DNA of 64,000 nt from Zea mays (lineage: Eukaryota; Streptophyta; Magnoliopsida; Poales; Poaceae), in NCBI RefSeq assembly GCF_902167145.1, contig NC_050104.1, positions 92,515,849-92,579,848 on the forward strand, read 5' to 3'. The position numbers were made by a program, and so were the translations under genes. A model generated the notes under the pieces. That model saw only the letters and a list, made by a program, of their open reading frames with translations, did not search any database and was not told where the DNA came from. This document shows, piece by piece, positions 44,015-54,107 of the stretch; positions within the stretch are counted from its first letter, which is position 1; each line of letters begins with the position of its first letter.

Positions 44015-44540
44015 CCATCCAGGGAGCTTCGGCATAGTGACACGCCTTGAGATGAAGGGTGGCACCGACTTAAATATGAAAAGACCGATTAGCCCATGTT
44101 AATCTGTGTCATGATTGTAATCAGTTATAAAGGACATAAATGTAAATCCACACAGGGTGCGTCCTGTGCCTATAAATAGATGAACATTACCCTCGTACTG
44201 TTCACGCTGACTTGTATTCACTCGCACGTCACCTGAATTTTCACCTTCTATCAAGCCGAAGGTACAAATGTAATTCGATATTATTCATATTTGTTCATGT
44301 TAATATAATAAAAATATCTTAATGATGTCATATGATTATTCATGTTATTTTCCATGTTTCATATGCTTCTACTTTCATTATTATAATACTGAGATGATGA
44401 AGGTACATCCTTCATAACCTTTGTCTGAAGATCATTATATCCTAAGGGAGATAATACTTCGAAGGACGAAGGTATTTAACCATTAATACTTTATGTTGCC
44501 TTGTTCTTATCTCATAACATTTGAGAACAAGTCCCCAACA
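44015..44540 (+). repeat. Element A 3' LTR, remaining part
   Basis: Resumes with the second CCATC copy (44,015-44,019) and runs to CCCCAACA at 44,540, followed by the target duplication GGGAG. The promoter hairpin present in the 5' LTR is degenerate here (GAACATTAC). Confidence 0.92.
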
Positions 44541-44545
44541 GGGAG

Positions 44546-46356
44546 CTTTTTGGAGGATGGCCTAGATGAAGGCCGAGTCGTTAGACCCACTATAGAAGTC
44601 CTTGATCATGGCAGCCTCCCCAATGTCGGAGATGCGGTTCCTCATGATTTGAAACACCTCAGGAACGAGCGGAGGATCTTGTTGCTTTGTCGCTTGATGG
44701 ACTTGAGGTCCCAAAGCTGCGCTGGTTTGTCAAAAAGGGATCGAAAGTTCACAACAAACCAGCAGCTGAAGTTGTCCCAATCATCGATGCAGTGGCGAGG
44801 AAGATGTCGGAGCCATTGTAGCACACCTTGCCCGAGGACGATGGGCAAGTACATTTTCATGACGTCCTCCGTTGCTCCAGCGGACTGGGCGGCGATCATG
44901 TAGATGGACAACGAGCTTTGCATTGCCGAGAGCCGAGGGGAAAGGGCCGACAAATCCTGCTCAGGCTCGTACTTGTCGATGTTTGAGACCTTGAAGTTAG
45001 GCGGCCATTGAATTGCCTAGAGCTGGGGAAAAGGGCTAAGACCCTGTACGTCCCTCGGTCCTCCCAGCGATCTTCTCGGGCATGGTCACGATGACGGTCC
45101 CTGTGAGGCGAGTGACACCGTGCATCATGCCGCCTCTACTGGGCTGACTGGCCTAGAGCTAGGCTGTTTGTAGAGGCTTTTGCTGACTCAGCTCTGGTGT
45201 CATGACTGCGTGCCAGTGCACCCTGATCTCGGTCATACTCTTCCCACCGCCTCATCTGCTCTTCGTGTTGGCGATCGCGCAAATCGTTGATGTTGCTCCA
45301 CGCATCTCGTCGACAGTTGATGACGTGGCACATGTCGTTGGCCAGATGGGTGAGGGGAAGAAGATGGTTCGCCGCCTTAGTGAGGACCTGCCAGTAACCT
45401 TCCGCGTCTGAGGTGCGCGGCAAGTCATTGGCGATCTGAGCCAGGGCTCCACCGACTTCACTCGGCGTGTTCAATGCTCGAGCAAAATCAAGCAGCAGGT
45501 TCTCATGTGGGAGCCTGGCGTCCTGCTCAGCTTGTTCCCGCTCGCGCTCTTGGGCGTGGCAATAATCATGGTGTCAGGAATTGCGGCGCTCATAGAGCGC
45601 TCTGTCGTTAGGGGTTTCCCCTACTTCAGAGGCTTCATCCCAGGAGACGTGTTGAGCAGGATCCCGTTCCTCGGCCTCGTGATGACGTCGAATGTTACAG
45701 TGCATGTTCCGATGTCGGCGTGCCTCGCGCTGCAGGGGCTCCTCCCCCAGTAAAGTGAGCTCATCGTCAGAGATGGGTACATCCTCTATTCTTCCCTGGA
45801 TAAAGAGGACATCTGAGAAGAAAGAGATTGGTGTGGTGCTTCATGCTACGCCATCTCCCCTAAGAGCGGAGCGATTGGAACAATCATCGGTCGTGTTCCC
45901 TCGGCTACGTCAGTGTCAGGGTTATCCACTTAATTTCGCCGAGTGATCTGAGTCCATGCCCGAGTGGGTGACGTGGAAAAAGGGGTCTGTCATGACAGAG
46001 GTGCAGCCTTAGTCGGCCGAGCCACAAGTGCCACAATGGTCCTGGGCTCACCCGACGCATGCGCAATTCTGCTGGGGCGAAAGCCTATCGAGATCCTCAC
46101 ACCTTAGAATTGCTCAGTGCAGTTCTTGCTGGAGTTGGGCGAGGCAAGCCTGCTCCCGCATTTGGCGCCATTAGAGAAGATCTCTTCTTGTATGGTTCCG
46201 CAATGCGGTGCAGGACGCCTTCCTGATCTGCAATGCAAGAGAGGGATCAGAAGCAAAAGATCTCTCCAGCATCGAAGGTGATCGGGATGTTGAAGATGAT
46301 AGCCATGGAGTCGTTGTAGATCAATGTCGCACCCCCTACCTGGCGCACCAGCTATC
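44546..46356 (-). pseudogene. gag: Element C gag and leader, decayed
   Basis: Continuation of element C beyond A. The frame at 44,953-44,642 reads LPIVLGQGVLQWLRHLPRHC then WDNFSCWFVVNFRSLFDKPA, the core of a gypsy gag. The frame at 45,474-45,136 is the upstream part (NDLRDRQHEEQMRRWEEYDR). The leader from 45,500 to 46,331 has no long frame, and the PBS (TGGTGCGCCAGGTAGGGGG) is at 46,332-46,350. Multiple stops and shifts are present. Confidence 0.65.
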
Positions 46357-47009
46357 TGTGTTTGTGACCCGACCGTGCACCACGGGGTTACCCACATGAT
46401 GCTTTTGAGTAGGACGATATCGTTGACTGCAAGTCAATGGTATGTGCAGGGGCACGTCGGACTTGCATAGGAATTTATACAAGTTCGGGCTGCTTGAATG
46501 CATAACACCCTACTTCTTGTTTGAGGAAGTGTATTGGAATTGCTTTGGAGTATATGGATTATAAATGAGCTGCGATGGTGCTCAGAGGTCATGATGAGGG
46601 CTAGTGTGTGATGGGATGAGATTTGATGATTTCGTAGGGGTACCCCCTCGGCCTTATATAGATGACCAGAGGGTTATCCCTTTACAAGTCGTGATCACTA
46701 TCTACTCTACTTATCTCCTTATTTATCGTGACATATAGTCCTGTTTATCTGGAGTTCAATTGCTTCGTCAATCGAGTTAATGTCGAGTGTATAGCTCTTT
46801 AGTTGCAAGCAACTTCTTTATCCAAGATATCAGCGCTTCGGTCTGTGCCTAACCCGGACGTCTAGTCCCTGCCTTCTTGGATCAAATTTGCCCAACCTGG
46901 TCGTGGCCTGATGACTTCGTCCCGCAAAGCAAACCATCAGGAGGCCCATCAGGCGGCCCATGACACGTTTCTATGTTCGTGAGGACCCGGTGAATACCTA
47001 TCCCCCACA
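46357..47009 (-). repeat. Element C 5' LTR (653 bp)
   Basis: On the plus strand it begins TGTGTTTGTGACCC and ends TATCCCCCACA, so the inverted ends are TGTG...CACA. A TATA-like TATATAAG lies on the minus strand near 46,653-46,661. The second LTR of C is missing, so the target duplication cannot be checked. Confidence 0.65.
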
Positions 47010-47300
47010 GTTGGTGTTATGGTCTTTAGAAGAAGTGATGGTCCAGTTGTCTTTAAAGGTGTGTTAAAGGGAAAGTTTTATCTAGTAGATTTTTTGAACG
47101 ATAAAACCAAACTTGACGCATGCTTAATTGTAAAAACCAATATAGCCTAGTTGTGGCATCGCGGACTTGCTCATGTTGGAATGAAGAACCTTCGTAAGCT
47201 TCTAAAGGACAAACACGTTTTAGAACTAACTAATGTTTGATTTGAGAAAGACGAGATATGTGAAGCATGTCAAAAAGGAAAACAAGTCATCATCCAAAAA
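47010..47300 (+). pseudogene. Copia pol fragment (pre-integrase and zinc finger)
   Basis: The plus strand reads DGPVVFKGVLKGKFYLVDFL then [20 protein letters not shown] and CEACQKGKQ, with two in-frame stops. This is the Gag-pre-integrase/HHCC region, closely related to the Opie-like pol. It is the older copia element into which C inserted; the rest is gone. Confidence 0.75.
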
Positions 47301-47549
47301 TGCAATGATACTACTTAAATAAATTGTCTTAAGACTTATCAGTTATATTTTATTTATATGTAATGTATGGTTATGTGGATTACTAGAAAGCTATTGTAGG
47401 TAGCATCCAGTGAAGCAGCCAACCAAACAAAGAGGTTGCATGAATTCTAATTTTGGTAACCTAATTTGAACCACCCATAAGAATAAGAACAATCCCATCA
47501 AAGACGGCTTTAGAATCCAAATGTTATATATATATATATATATATAGGG
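47301..47549. other. AT-rich spacer with (TA)11 microsatellite
   Basis: No gene. A run of eleven TA units lies at 47,525-47,546. Confidence 0.6.
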
Positions 47550-48055
47550 ACGAGGTAATGGAAGCCATGGGCTTCCATTAGTATGGGAAGCCCCAGTCAG
47601 ATATACCCACGCGCGCCCGATCGTGTGTTGGTTCTGGCTCGGACGGATTCCAGCGTAAAACGTGAGCTAAAACAGCGTAAATGAGTATGAAATTTAGCGT
47701 AAATCTTATATCTGTTTTGTAACAGCAAACGGGGCCCAAAATTACGGCGTGAAAATCGCATGCAGCCGATCATGCGCAGGTTCTGGCTCGGGCAGATTCC
47801 AGCGTAAAACGTGAGCTAAAACAGCGTAAATGGGTACGAAATTTAGCGTAAATCCTATTTTTGTTTTGTAACAGCAAACGGGGCCCAAAATTACGGCGTG
47901 AAAATCGCGTGCAGCCGATCGTGCACGGGTTCTGGCTCGGGCGGATTCCAGCGTAAAACATGATCTAAAACAGCGTAAATGACTACGAAATTTAGCGTAA
48001 ATCCTATATTTGTTTTGTAATAGCAAACGGGGCCTAAAATTACAGCGTGAAAATC
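47550..48055. repeat. Carrier sequence left part: inverted repeat and 149-bp tandem repeats
   Basis: A hairpin at 47,556-47,580 (TAATGGAAGCC, ATG, GGCTTCCATTA) is followed by tandem units of about 149 bp. The phrase CAGCGTAAAAC starts at 47,651, 47,800, 47,949 and 48,097. Each unit contains TTCTGGCTCGG and TGTTTTGTAACAGCAAACGG. Minus-strand open frames here simply repeat the unit and are not genes. The sequence resembles a non-autonomous DNA transposon, but I cannot identify both ends. Confidence 0.6.
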
Positions 48056-49029
48056 GCGTGCAGCCGATCGTGCGTGGGTTCTGGCTCGAATGATTTCAGC
48101 GTAAAACGTGAGCTAAAACAACGTAATTGAGTACGAAATTTAGTGTAAAACATGCCAACAATCTCACTTCGCAAGAGATTGTTGTAAAACACATCAAAAA
48201 GTGTCATAAATTTGGCGTAAAACACAATAAGACTGTTTTAATGGAAGCATAAAACACAACAAGAAGTGTCGTAAAATTTAGTTTGAAAATGCATAAATCA
48301 CGATAGTCTCAGAGGGCACTTGTTTTGTTCACAGTATATCAAAATATAAAGTACAACAATATTTTGCCAATATTGTTGCAATCATACACAATTTTTTTGA
48401 CATGACAAAAAACGAGGAGCTAGCCCTCTTCTCGGTACTTCAGACACTTTGAACCATTAGCCTTTAGCTATGTCGTGGTCCGAAATGGAAGCATCGCTGC
48501 CCGGCTCTTGTTAAAACAGGTCTGTGTAAGCCTGTATAAAGCATAAAGACACGTCAGAACAAGCATAAGTAAATCAAACAGAAACCTAAATGATTCACCA
48601 GTTAAAAGACATGGATTGAGAGGAATGATATAATATAATAGTAGAGTTATACATTCACTTAACTCATGCTGCTCTCCTACAACCTGTCACATCATTTATT
48701 CATTTTCAGATTCTTGTATCTCCCATCATTTATTCTTATTCCTTCGTTACTTATGGTGAGAGTGTTTGTCAACCAAAGGTTGGAGCCTAGACTGCAATAA
48801 AAAAATGTTTATGTGCAAACCTCATCATAGAAGTACCCATAAAGGCAAAGAATATTAGGATGACGAAGATGACTCTGAATCTCCTCTTCATGTCGCAGGC
48901 TCGCAACTGATGCTCAACCTGTGATTGCTTGCGCTAGCTCTTAAAAAGAACTTTCAAGGCCACAATCTGACTACAATGTTTCCAGTTTCCACAAAAGGTA
49001 TTGTAAGCCCTAGCTGCTCCCTATAACGA
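48056..49029. repeat. Carrier segment, left copy of ~960-bp direct repeat
   Basis: It runs from GCGTGCAGCCGATCGTGCG to CTCCCTATAACGA and is repeated with about 1% divergence at 59,757-60,716. A 17-bp segment near 48,273 is absent from the right copy. It includes the Aurora-like exon fragment. It is followed by the repair scar and then by element E without an LTR. Confidence 0.85.
48821..48969 (-). pseudogene. Captured Aurora-kinase exon fragment (left copy)
   Basis: The minus strand reads QIVALKVLFKS, stop, [11 protein letters not shown], then after a shift [13 protein letters not shown] and LYGYFYDE. This matches the plant Aurora kinase lobe that contains the ATP-binding lysine (VALKVLFK) and the [11 protein letters not shown] helix. 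A GT follows the last codon and an AG precedes the first, so the exon was captured with its splice borders. A stop and a frameshift make it a dead fragment. Aurora kinases phosphorylate histone H3 during mitosis. Confidence 0.75.
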
Positions 49030-49124
49030 GTCTTCTGGCCCGTGTTCTTGTTCGCCGGAGATCTGGCCACAAAAGGTATTGTAATCTCCTCCTTGCTCTT
49101 GTTTGCCGGAGATCTGGCCCGTGT
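49030..49124. other. Templated-insertion repair scar at the left end of E
   Basis: The joint is a mosaic. GCCGGAGATCTGGCC occurs at about 49,054 and again at about 49,109. CCACAAAAGGTATTGTAA at about 49,067 duplicates the flanking sequence at 48,989. CTGGCCCGTG occurs at about 49,035 and 49,115. This is the pattern left by break repair with template switching. Confidence 0.7.
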
Positions 49125-52100
49125 GAAGCAGACCGCCCGCCGTCGCCGACGGTATGTAGCGATGCCGACCTCTTCTTCTTCTGCTGCCGCTACGCCGCCG
49201 GCCGACGCGTCGTCTGAGGAGACGTTGAGCACTGTGGCGACGGAGGAGTTGCGCGCCGGCGACACGGTGGATTTCGGTGTGTCGCGGATGTCCTCGGTCC
49301 GCGTGCAAGATATGCAGCAGCTTGGTTACTTTGGCAGCGGAATCGCTCGTGTCCCGGGGACGGAGGAGGTCCCCGAGCCAGAAGGCGAGTTGGTTGTCTT
49401 CGAGGCGTTCTTTGCCGCTGGTCTTCGCCTGCCTGCGCACCGATTCGTGGGAGAAGTCCTGCGCAGATTTAACGTCCAGATCCACCAGCTGACTCCGAAT
49501 GCCATGGTGGCTCTGTCGAAATACGTCTGGGCGACGACTTCGTACGGCGGACAGCCATCGGTCGAAGTCTTCGCGAAGTACTATTGCCTGCACTGGCAGA
49601 AAAGGATGATCAGAGATAAGGTTGCTCAGTTTGGGTCCTGTACATTTACGCCGAAGACCGGCAAGACCACGATGGAGGTAGTTGAGTTGGTTCCTTGCGC
49701 CCACAATAAGTGGGGCAACTGGCATGAGTTTTGGTTCTACGTTGCGGAGGGCACAGTCGAAGACCATCCGGGGCTCCCGCGACTGAGATGTGCTCGCATT
49801 ATTACTCAGCATACCCGCAGTTTGAAGTGGCGGAGGAGGATGCAAGCGAAGGGGCCCTTCGGTGCGCGGCCGGCCTGAGCAGCGGGCGTGATTTGGTTGA
49901 GGAGTTTGTGGCGTACGGGGTGTGGCCTTTGGCGCATGGCTGGGCGCTGGGCGAAGTATGCCCTCGCCAGATGCCTTCCCATGGTGGGAAGCTGGTGCGC
50001 AGTCCCGCCTTCGCACTGGATCTGCATAGCCGCGATCCGGCCGCCTTTGTGCGTGAGGTGGAGGATGGGGCAGTGCGGATCGTTGGTCGGTACGTGCCGA
50101 AGACAGAGGGCTAGCGTAGCTGGGATATATGCGGGTCTAATGACCGCTTGAACAGGGTCTTCGAGTTGAACCATCTGCCGTACGGCGGTTATCCCGGGCA
50201 AGACGATGTGGATCGTCGCGGGAAGAAACCGGCGGCGGAGACTGAAGACGACCCCGCGCCGGCGGCCGCCCCATCCTCCAAGAAGAGGAAGCTAGGTATT
50301 TCTACGGGAGGACTGGGGTTTCCGATGGTTTTGCTAGGGAATTGATGAGGACATGCGCGGCCCCAGGGGGAAGGATGTCTTCGCCCGAGCTCCGGGAGTC
50401 TTCGGCGCGGATGCTGAGGGTTACCGGGGGTTGGTGGCCTAAGAATGTTCCTATCCCCCGCACGGCCGGCGAAGACTTTTTTACATCTCGCATGGTTCGT
50501 GATTGGAGAGTGTTTCCTTGTGGGCGGAATATTGCTGCTGTTGTGTCGGCAGTGATGGACAAGGATCGTCAGGGAGCTGCGCAGAAGCGCCAGGCGGTCG
50601 TCAGGCTGCATGAGGCCAGGCCGAAGAGGTTGCGGGGGACCGCGAAGGCTGCTGCCCCCAGCGGAAGCCAGCCGATGCTGGCGGCGAAGTCGGCCGCCCC
50701 TGGGTCCAGCAGGGTGCCGGAGGCTGTGAAGGCGGCCGCCGCCGACGGTACCAAGTCTGCCCCGGCCGGCGCCGCGAAGGCCCGAGAGCTACCTCCGCTG
50801 AGTAAGCGCGTTGCTGACTTCGCAACCAACATTAGCGTGGATGATTATCTTGTTGGTAAGTCGTTAGCTCGATTTTTTTTAATCTGTTGATACGTTGCAG
50901 GGTCGGGCGAAGGCCAACTTATTGTTGTTCCGCCTGTCGTGGCTACCGCGGCGGCTGCTGTGGTGCCCAGGGCGAAGGGTAGTGCTCTTGGTGCCGGTGG
51001 TGAGATTCCGGCACTCACTGCCGTCAGGGACGAGGCGGGCGCTGTGTCCCGCTGGCTGAAGGAGGCATTAAGTCAGGTAAGTTGAGCTGGACTTCGGGTT
51101 TTACCAGCTTGGTTGGGGTTGTGGTCTTATGTGTGTTTTGTAGGCGGCTGACTTCGCAGACCGTGCGGCGTCGGGGGCCCTTACGACGGTTGTTTCTGCC
51201 GAAGTCGAGAGGCTTCGGGCGCAACATGCTGACGCCGTCCGGGAAAAATCGGCCGCCGACAGCAAGTGCCGCAAGCTGGCGGATAAGGTGGCCGCGCTGG
51301 AGGGTGAGAGGACTGACCTCCGGCGCCAACTGGCGGAGGAGAGGAAGGAGGCTAATGAGGCCCTCGCCAAGGCGCAGTCTGCGCAGGCGGAGGCCAATTT
51401 GGCGCGGGCGGAGGGCAGTCTTGCCAGACAGCGCGCCGAGCAATTGGAGGAGCGGCTCAACGCTCTGCAGACCCGTGTGGAGAGGGCCGAGGCTTCGACG
51501 CGCTCGGAGGCTGAGCGGACACGCAAACAACTTATGGACTCATACCATGAGCTGGGCGCGCGGACCGCTGACTTCGAAGTGCCGGACCGAGAGCCCGGAC
51601 TTTGCTGCCTCGAGTGGCTGCAGGAGGAGTTGCTGGCGCTTCCCGCCATCGTGGAGGGCTTTATGTCCTATGCCTCCCTGGTCACCTGCGAAGGGGCGAT
51701 GAACGCGCTGTCCCGCGAAGGGTGCCGGCACTATGAGGTCTTCGACCAAGCTGATGAGGATTTCGAGCGTGAAATTTACAAGGTTGAGGACCCTGTGGTG
51801 AAGAAATCCGCGAGAGCCCTCTTCGACCGGATGTGGGGCCCTCACGGTCGGGAGGTGGTCAGGGAGCGGTCCGAGACGGCGAGGGGTCAGGTAATGTTTG
51901 ACTTTTGTTTGGTGTTATTTAATGTGGGTTATATGTGGGTTTGCTGAATCTGTGTGCTGTGTCTCAGGCGGCGCGTAACGAGAAGGTGGAGGACTTCGGG
52001 GCTTTGAACAACGCGCAGCCTGATTTGGAGTCGAACTCGGTGGCGACTGTGACCGAGGCCGCCCCTGTGCCGCCCCCAGAAACCGTCGAAGGCGCCCCTG

Positions 52101-52762
52101 ATGCCCCCGCAGCCACTGCGGCCGGCGGTGGCTCATCGCCAACTGCTGCGCCGAGGGCTGAGGATCCTGTGAAGATGGCGGCGGAGCCGGCAGCGGAGGA
52201 TCCCGCGACGGCTGGGTCTTCGCATGTGGCTTAGTGGGTGTGGGTAGTTAGGGAATTTTGGATATGTTGCTGAACCTTGGTTGCTGTGCAGGTTCAAGAT
52301 TTTGGGCCTGCGCACGCAACCGCTACTGCTAATTTTTTGGCGGCTTCGACCATGGATGATGGGAATAAATCGGATGAGTCTGCGTCTAAGTTTTCTGATT
52401 TGGGTGACTCTAGGAGCTCAGTTGAGTGGACTGAAGAGTCGTCGGATGAGGACTTGGACTATTTTGCGGCCTTGGATGTGGCAGTGGTGGAGGCTTCGCC
52501 GCATGCTGCGGATGCTGAAGTTGTGCCTGGTCCGAGCGCTGGGCGTAGGCGGCGAAGGGCGGTTGCGAAGCGTAGAGTGAGTGCGGCGGACGGCGGTCGG
52601 CTTCGTGTGAGTAGGGCTGGCAGGCAGGAACTGTTGTCCTCGCCGGCCGCTGTGAGTGCAGGTGAGGGGGAGCTGCGAAGTCTTTTTGCGGGTGAGGAGC
52701 TGAGGATGATGCTATTTAACTATAGGGAGATGGGGATTATTCCGAAGGTTGAGCCGATGTAA
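49110..52762 (+). pseudogene. Element E antisense spliced gene (PF04195-type protein)
   Basis: The frame enters from the scar as ARVKQTARRRRR, with leucine where A and F have the start methionine, so the start is missing in this copy. The transposon domain follows (GLRLPAHRFVGEVLRRFNVQ, LTPNAMVALSKYVWATTSYG, EFWFYVAEG). A frameshift near 49,780 and a TAG at 50,112 break exon 1. Introns with GT-AG ends lie at 50,856-50,900, 51,077-51,143 and 51,891-51,967. The exon at 51,144-51,890 is a strong coiled coil plus the conserved module (CEGAMNALSREGCRHY, DRMWGPHGREV). Exons at 51,968 and 52,292-52,762 give an acidic tail and a basic patch (GRRRRRAVAKRR). Function unknown. Confidence 0.7.
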
Positions 52763-53604
52763 CTGTGATGTCCTCGCTTGTACATATGTAATAGCTTGTA
52801 TGATGAGGTTGTGTGCCTTGCACACTCGGCTATGCTCACGAAGGCGTTATGTACTTGGTCTGGTGTATTTGTTATGTTGGTCTGGTTGCACCCTTAGGCG
52901 ACTGTTGCACGGATAATCTTCGCAGAAGACTTCGATTTTTCGTACTTGCTGTGCTAGTCCGGATGCGCCCTTAGGCGACTTTTGCACGGATAATCTTCGT
53001 GAAAGACTTCGATTTTTCGCACTTGTTGTGCTAGTTCGGCTGCACCCTTAGGCGACTTTTGCACGGATGGTCTTCGAGAAAGACTTCGATTTTTCGCACT
53101 TGTTGTGCTAGTCCGGCTGCACCCTTAGGCGACTTTTGCACGGATAGTCTTCGCGAAAGACTTCGATTTTCGCACTTGTTGTGCTAATCCGGCTGCACCC
53201 TTAGGCGACTTTTGCACGGATAGTCTTTGCGAAAGACTTCGATTTTTCGCACTTGTTGTGCTAGTCCGGCTGCACCCTTAGGCGACTTTTGCACGGATAG
53301 TCTTCGCGAAAGACTTCGATTTTTCGCACTTGTTGTGCTAGTCCGGCTGCACCCTTAGGCGACTTTTGCACGGAGTTGTCGCACGCGAGGGTGGCTAGCG
53401 CTGGGCCTCGCAGTGACTTTGTATTGGTCAAATGTCGAAGACTGTCGGCGCGGTCTTTTTTCGACGTAGATTTTTGCGGGGGATTTTTCGCTTGTATATT
53501 ACATGACTCCGCCTCGTTAAAAACCTCACCCCCCGGGAGGAAAAGAGTGCGGGCCAGAATAAAATTGTTTTTGCGAATTACAAGGGCGAACTGGCCCTGA
53601 TGAG
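52763..53604. repeat. Element E convergent intergenic region with 77-bp minisatellite
   Basis: Seven copies of GGCGACTTTTGCACGGA (the first diverged) start at 52,897, 52,974, 53,051, 53,128, 53,204, 53,281 and 53,358, so the period is 77 bp. Most units contain the hairpin AGTCTTCGCGAAAGACT and the phrase CACCCTTAGGCG. The array lies between the 3' ends of pol (minus) and the accessory gene (plus). Confidence 0.85.
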
Positions 53605-54107
53605 TCAAACAAAAAATTTGCGGAGATTATCGATGTTACAGGAGTGCTCTAGGTCTTCGCCGTTTGGCGTTGCGAGCCTGTATGCGCTGGGGGAGGCCTT
53701 CGTCTTAACAATGAAAGGGCCCTCCCACTTGGGCTCCAACTTGCCCCTGGACTCTGTCCGAGCTATTCGGACGAGTACGAGGTCCCCTTCGCTAAATTCC
53801 CTCGGGATGACTGCGTGGTCGCGCCATGCTTTTGTCTGGGCTTGGTATTTGTTTAGAGCCTGTAGAGCGAAGACTCGGTCTCCATCGATGAGATCCTTCG
53901 AAGTGGGTTCGTCCACGTCGGGGACAGCTGACGAAACTGTTCGCGGGGACCCATGTTTTATTTCTTGTGGGGTCATGGCCTCCGATCCATATAGAAGGCG
54001 GAAAGGGGTGAACCCAGTCGCCCTGCACTCAGTCGTGTTTAGCGCCCAGACCGCCTCAGGTAACAAATCAGCCCACCTGCCCTTTTTTCGTCGAGGAGCA
54101 TCTTTTT
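53605..54107 (-). pseudogene. Element E integrase C-terminal part
   Basis: After a frameshift in a T/A run near 54,085 the frame gives GRWADLLPEAVWALNTTECR, FTPFRLLYGSEAMTPQE and a C-terminal domain with SEGDLVLVRIARTES and KLEPKWEGPFIV, ending in LRKFFV. It would help bind element DNA and chromatin. Confidence 0.8.

Larger units (their letters stand above)
18957..44540 (+). mobile_element. Element A: Tat-type gypsy LTR retrotransposon with nested insertion
   Basis: LTRs start TGTTGGGG and end CCCCAACA, and the 5-bp target duplication GGGAG lies at 18,952-18,956 and 44,541-44,545. Without the nested copia element its own length is about 9.6 kb. The internal order is PBS, no recognisable gag, protease-RT-RNase H-archaeal-type RNase H-integrase on the plus strand, a minisatellite, and a spliced gene on the minus strand, followed by a polypurine tract. 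The LTRs differ at 19 of about 607 positions (17 transitions) plus one indel by my hand alignment. The pol frame is broken by five stops and at least two frameshifts. Confidence 0.9.

Noticed and set aside
47742..48225. Minus-strand frames with repeating FRTHLRCFSSRFTLES
   Set aside because: Translation of the 149-bp tandem repeats; no stop-free extension beyond the array.
51082..51702. Alternative-frame 206-codon arginine-rich ORF
   Set aside because: Overlaps the coiled-coil exon of the E accessory gene in another frame; composition is typical of a GC-rich shadow.
52897..53375. Regularly spaced 77-bp units as a CRISPR-like array
   Set aside because: Units are tandem and similar along their whole length without unique spacers, and the context is a plant retrotransposon.
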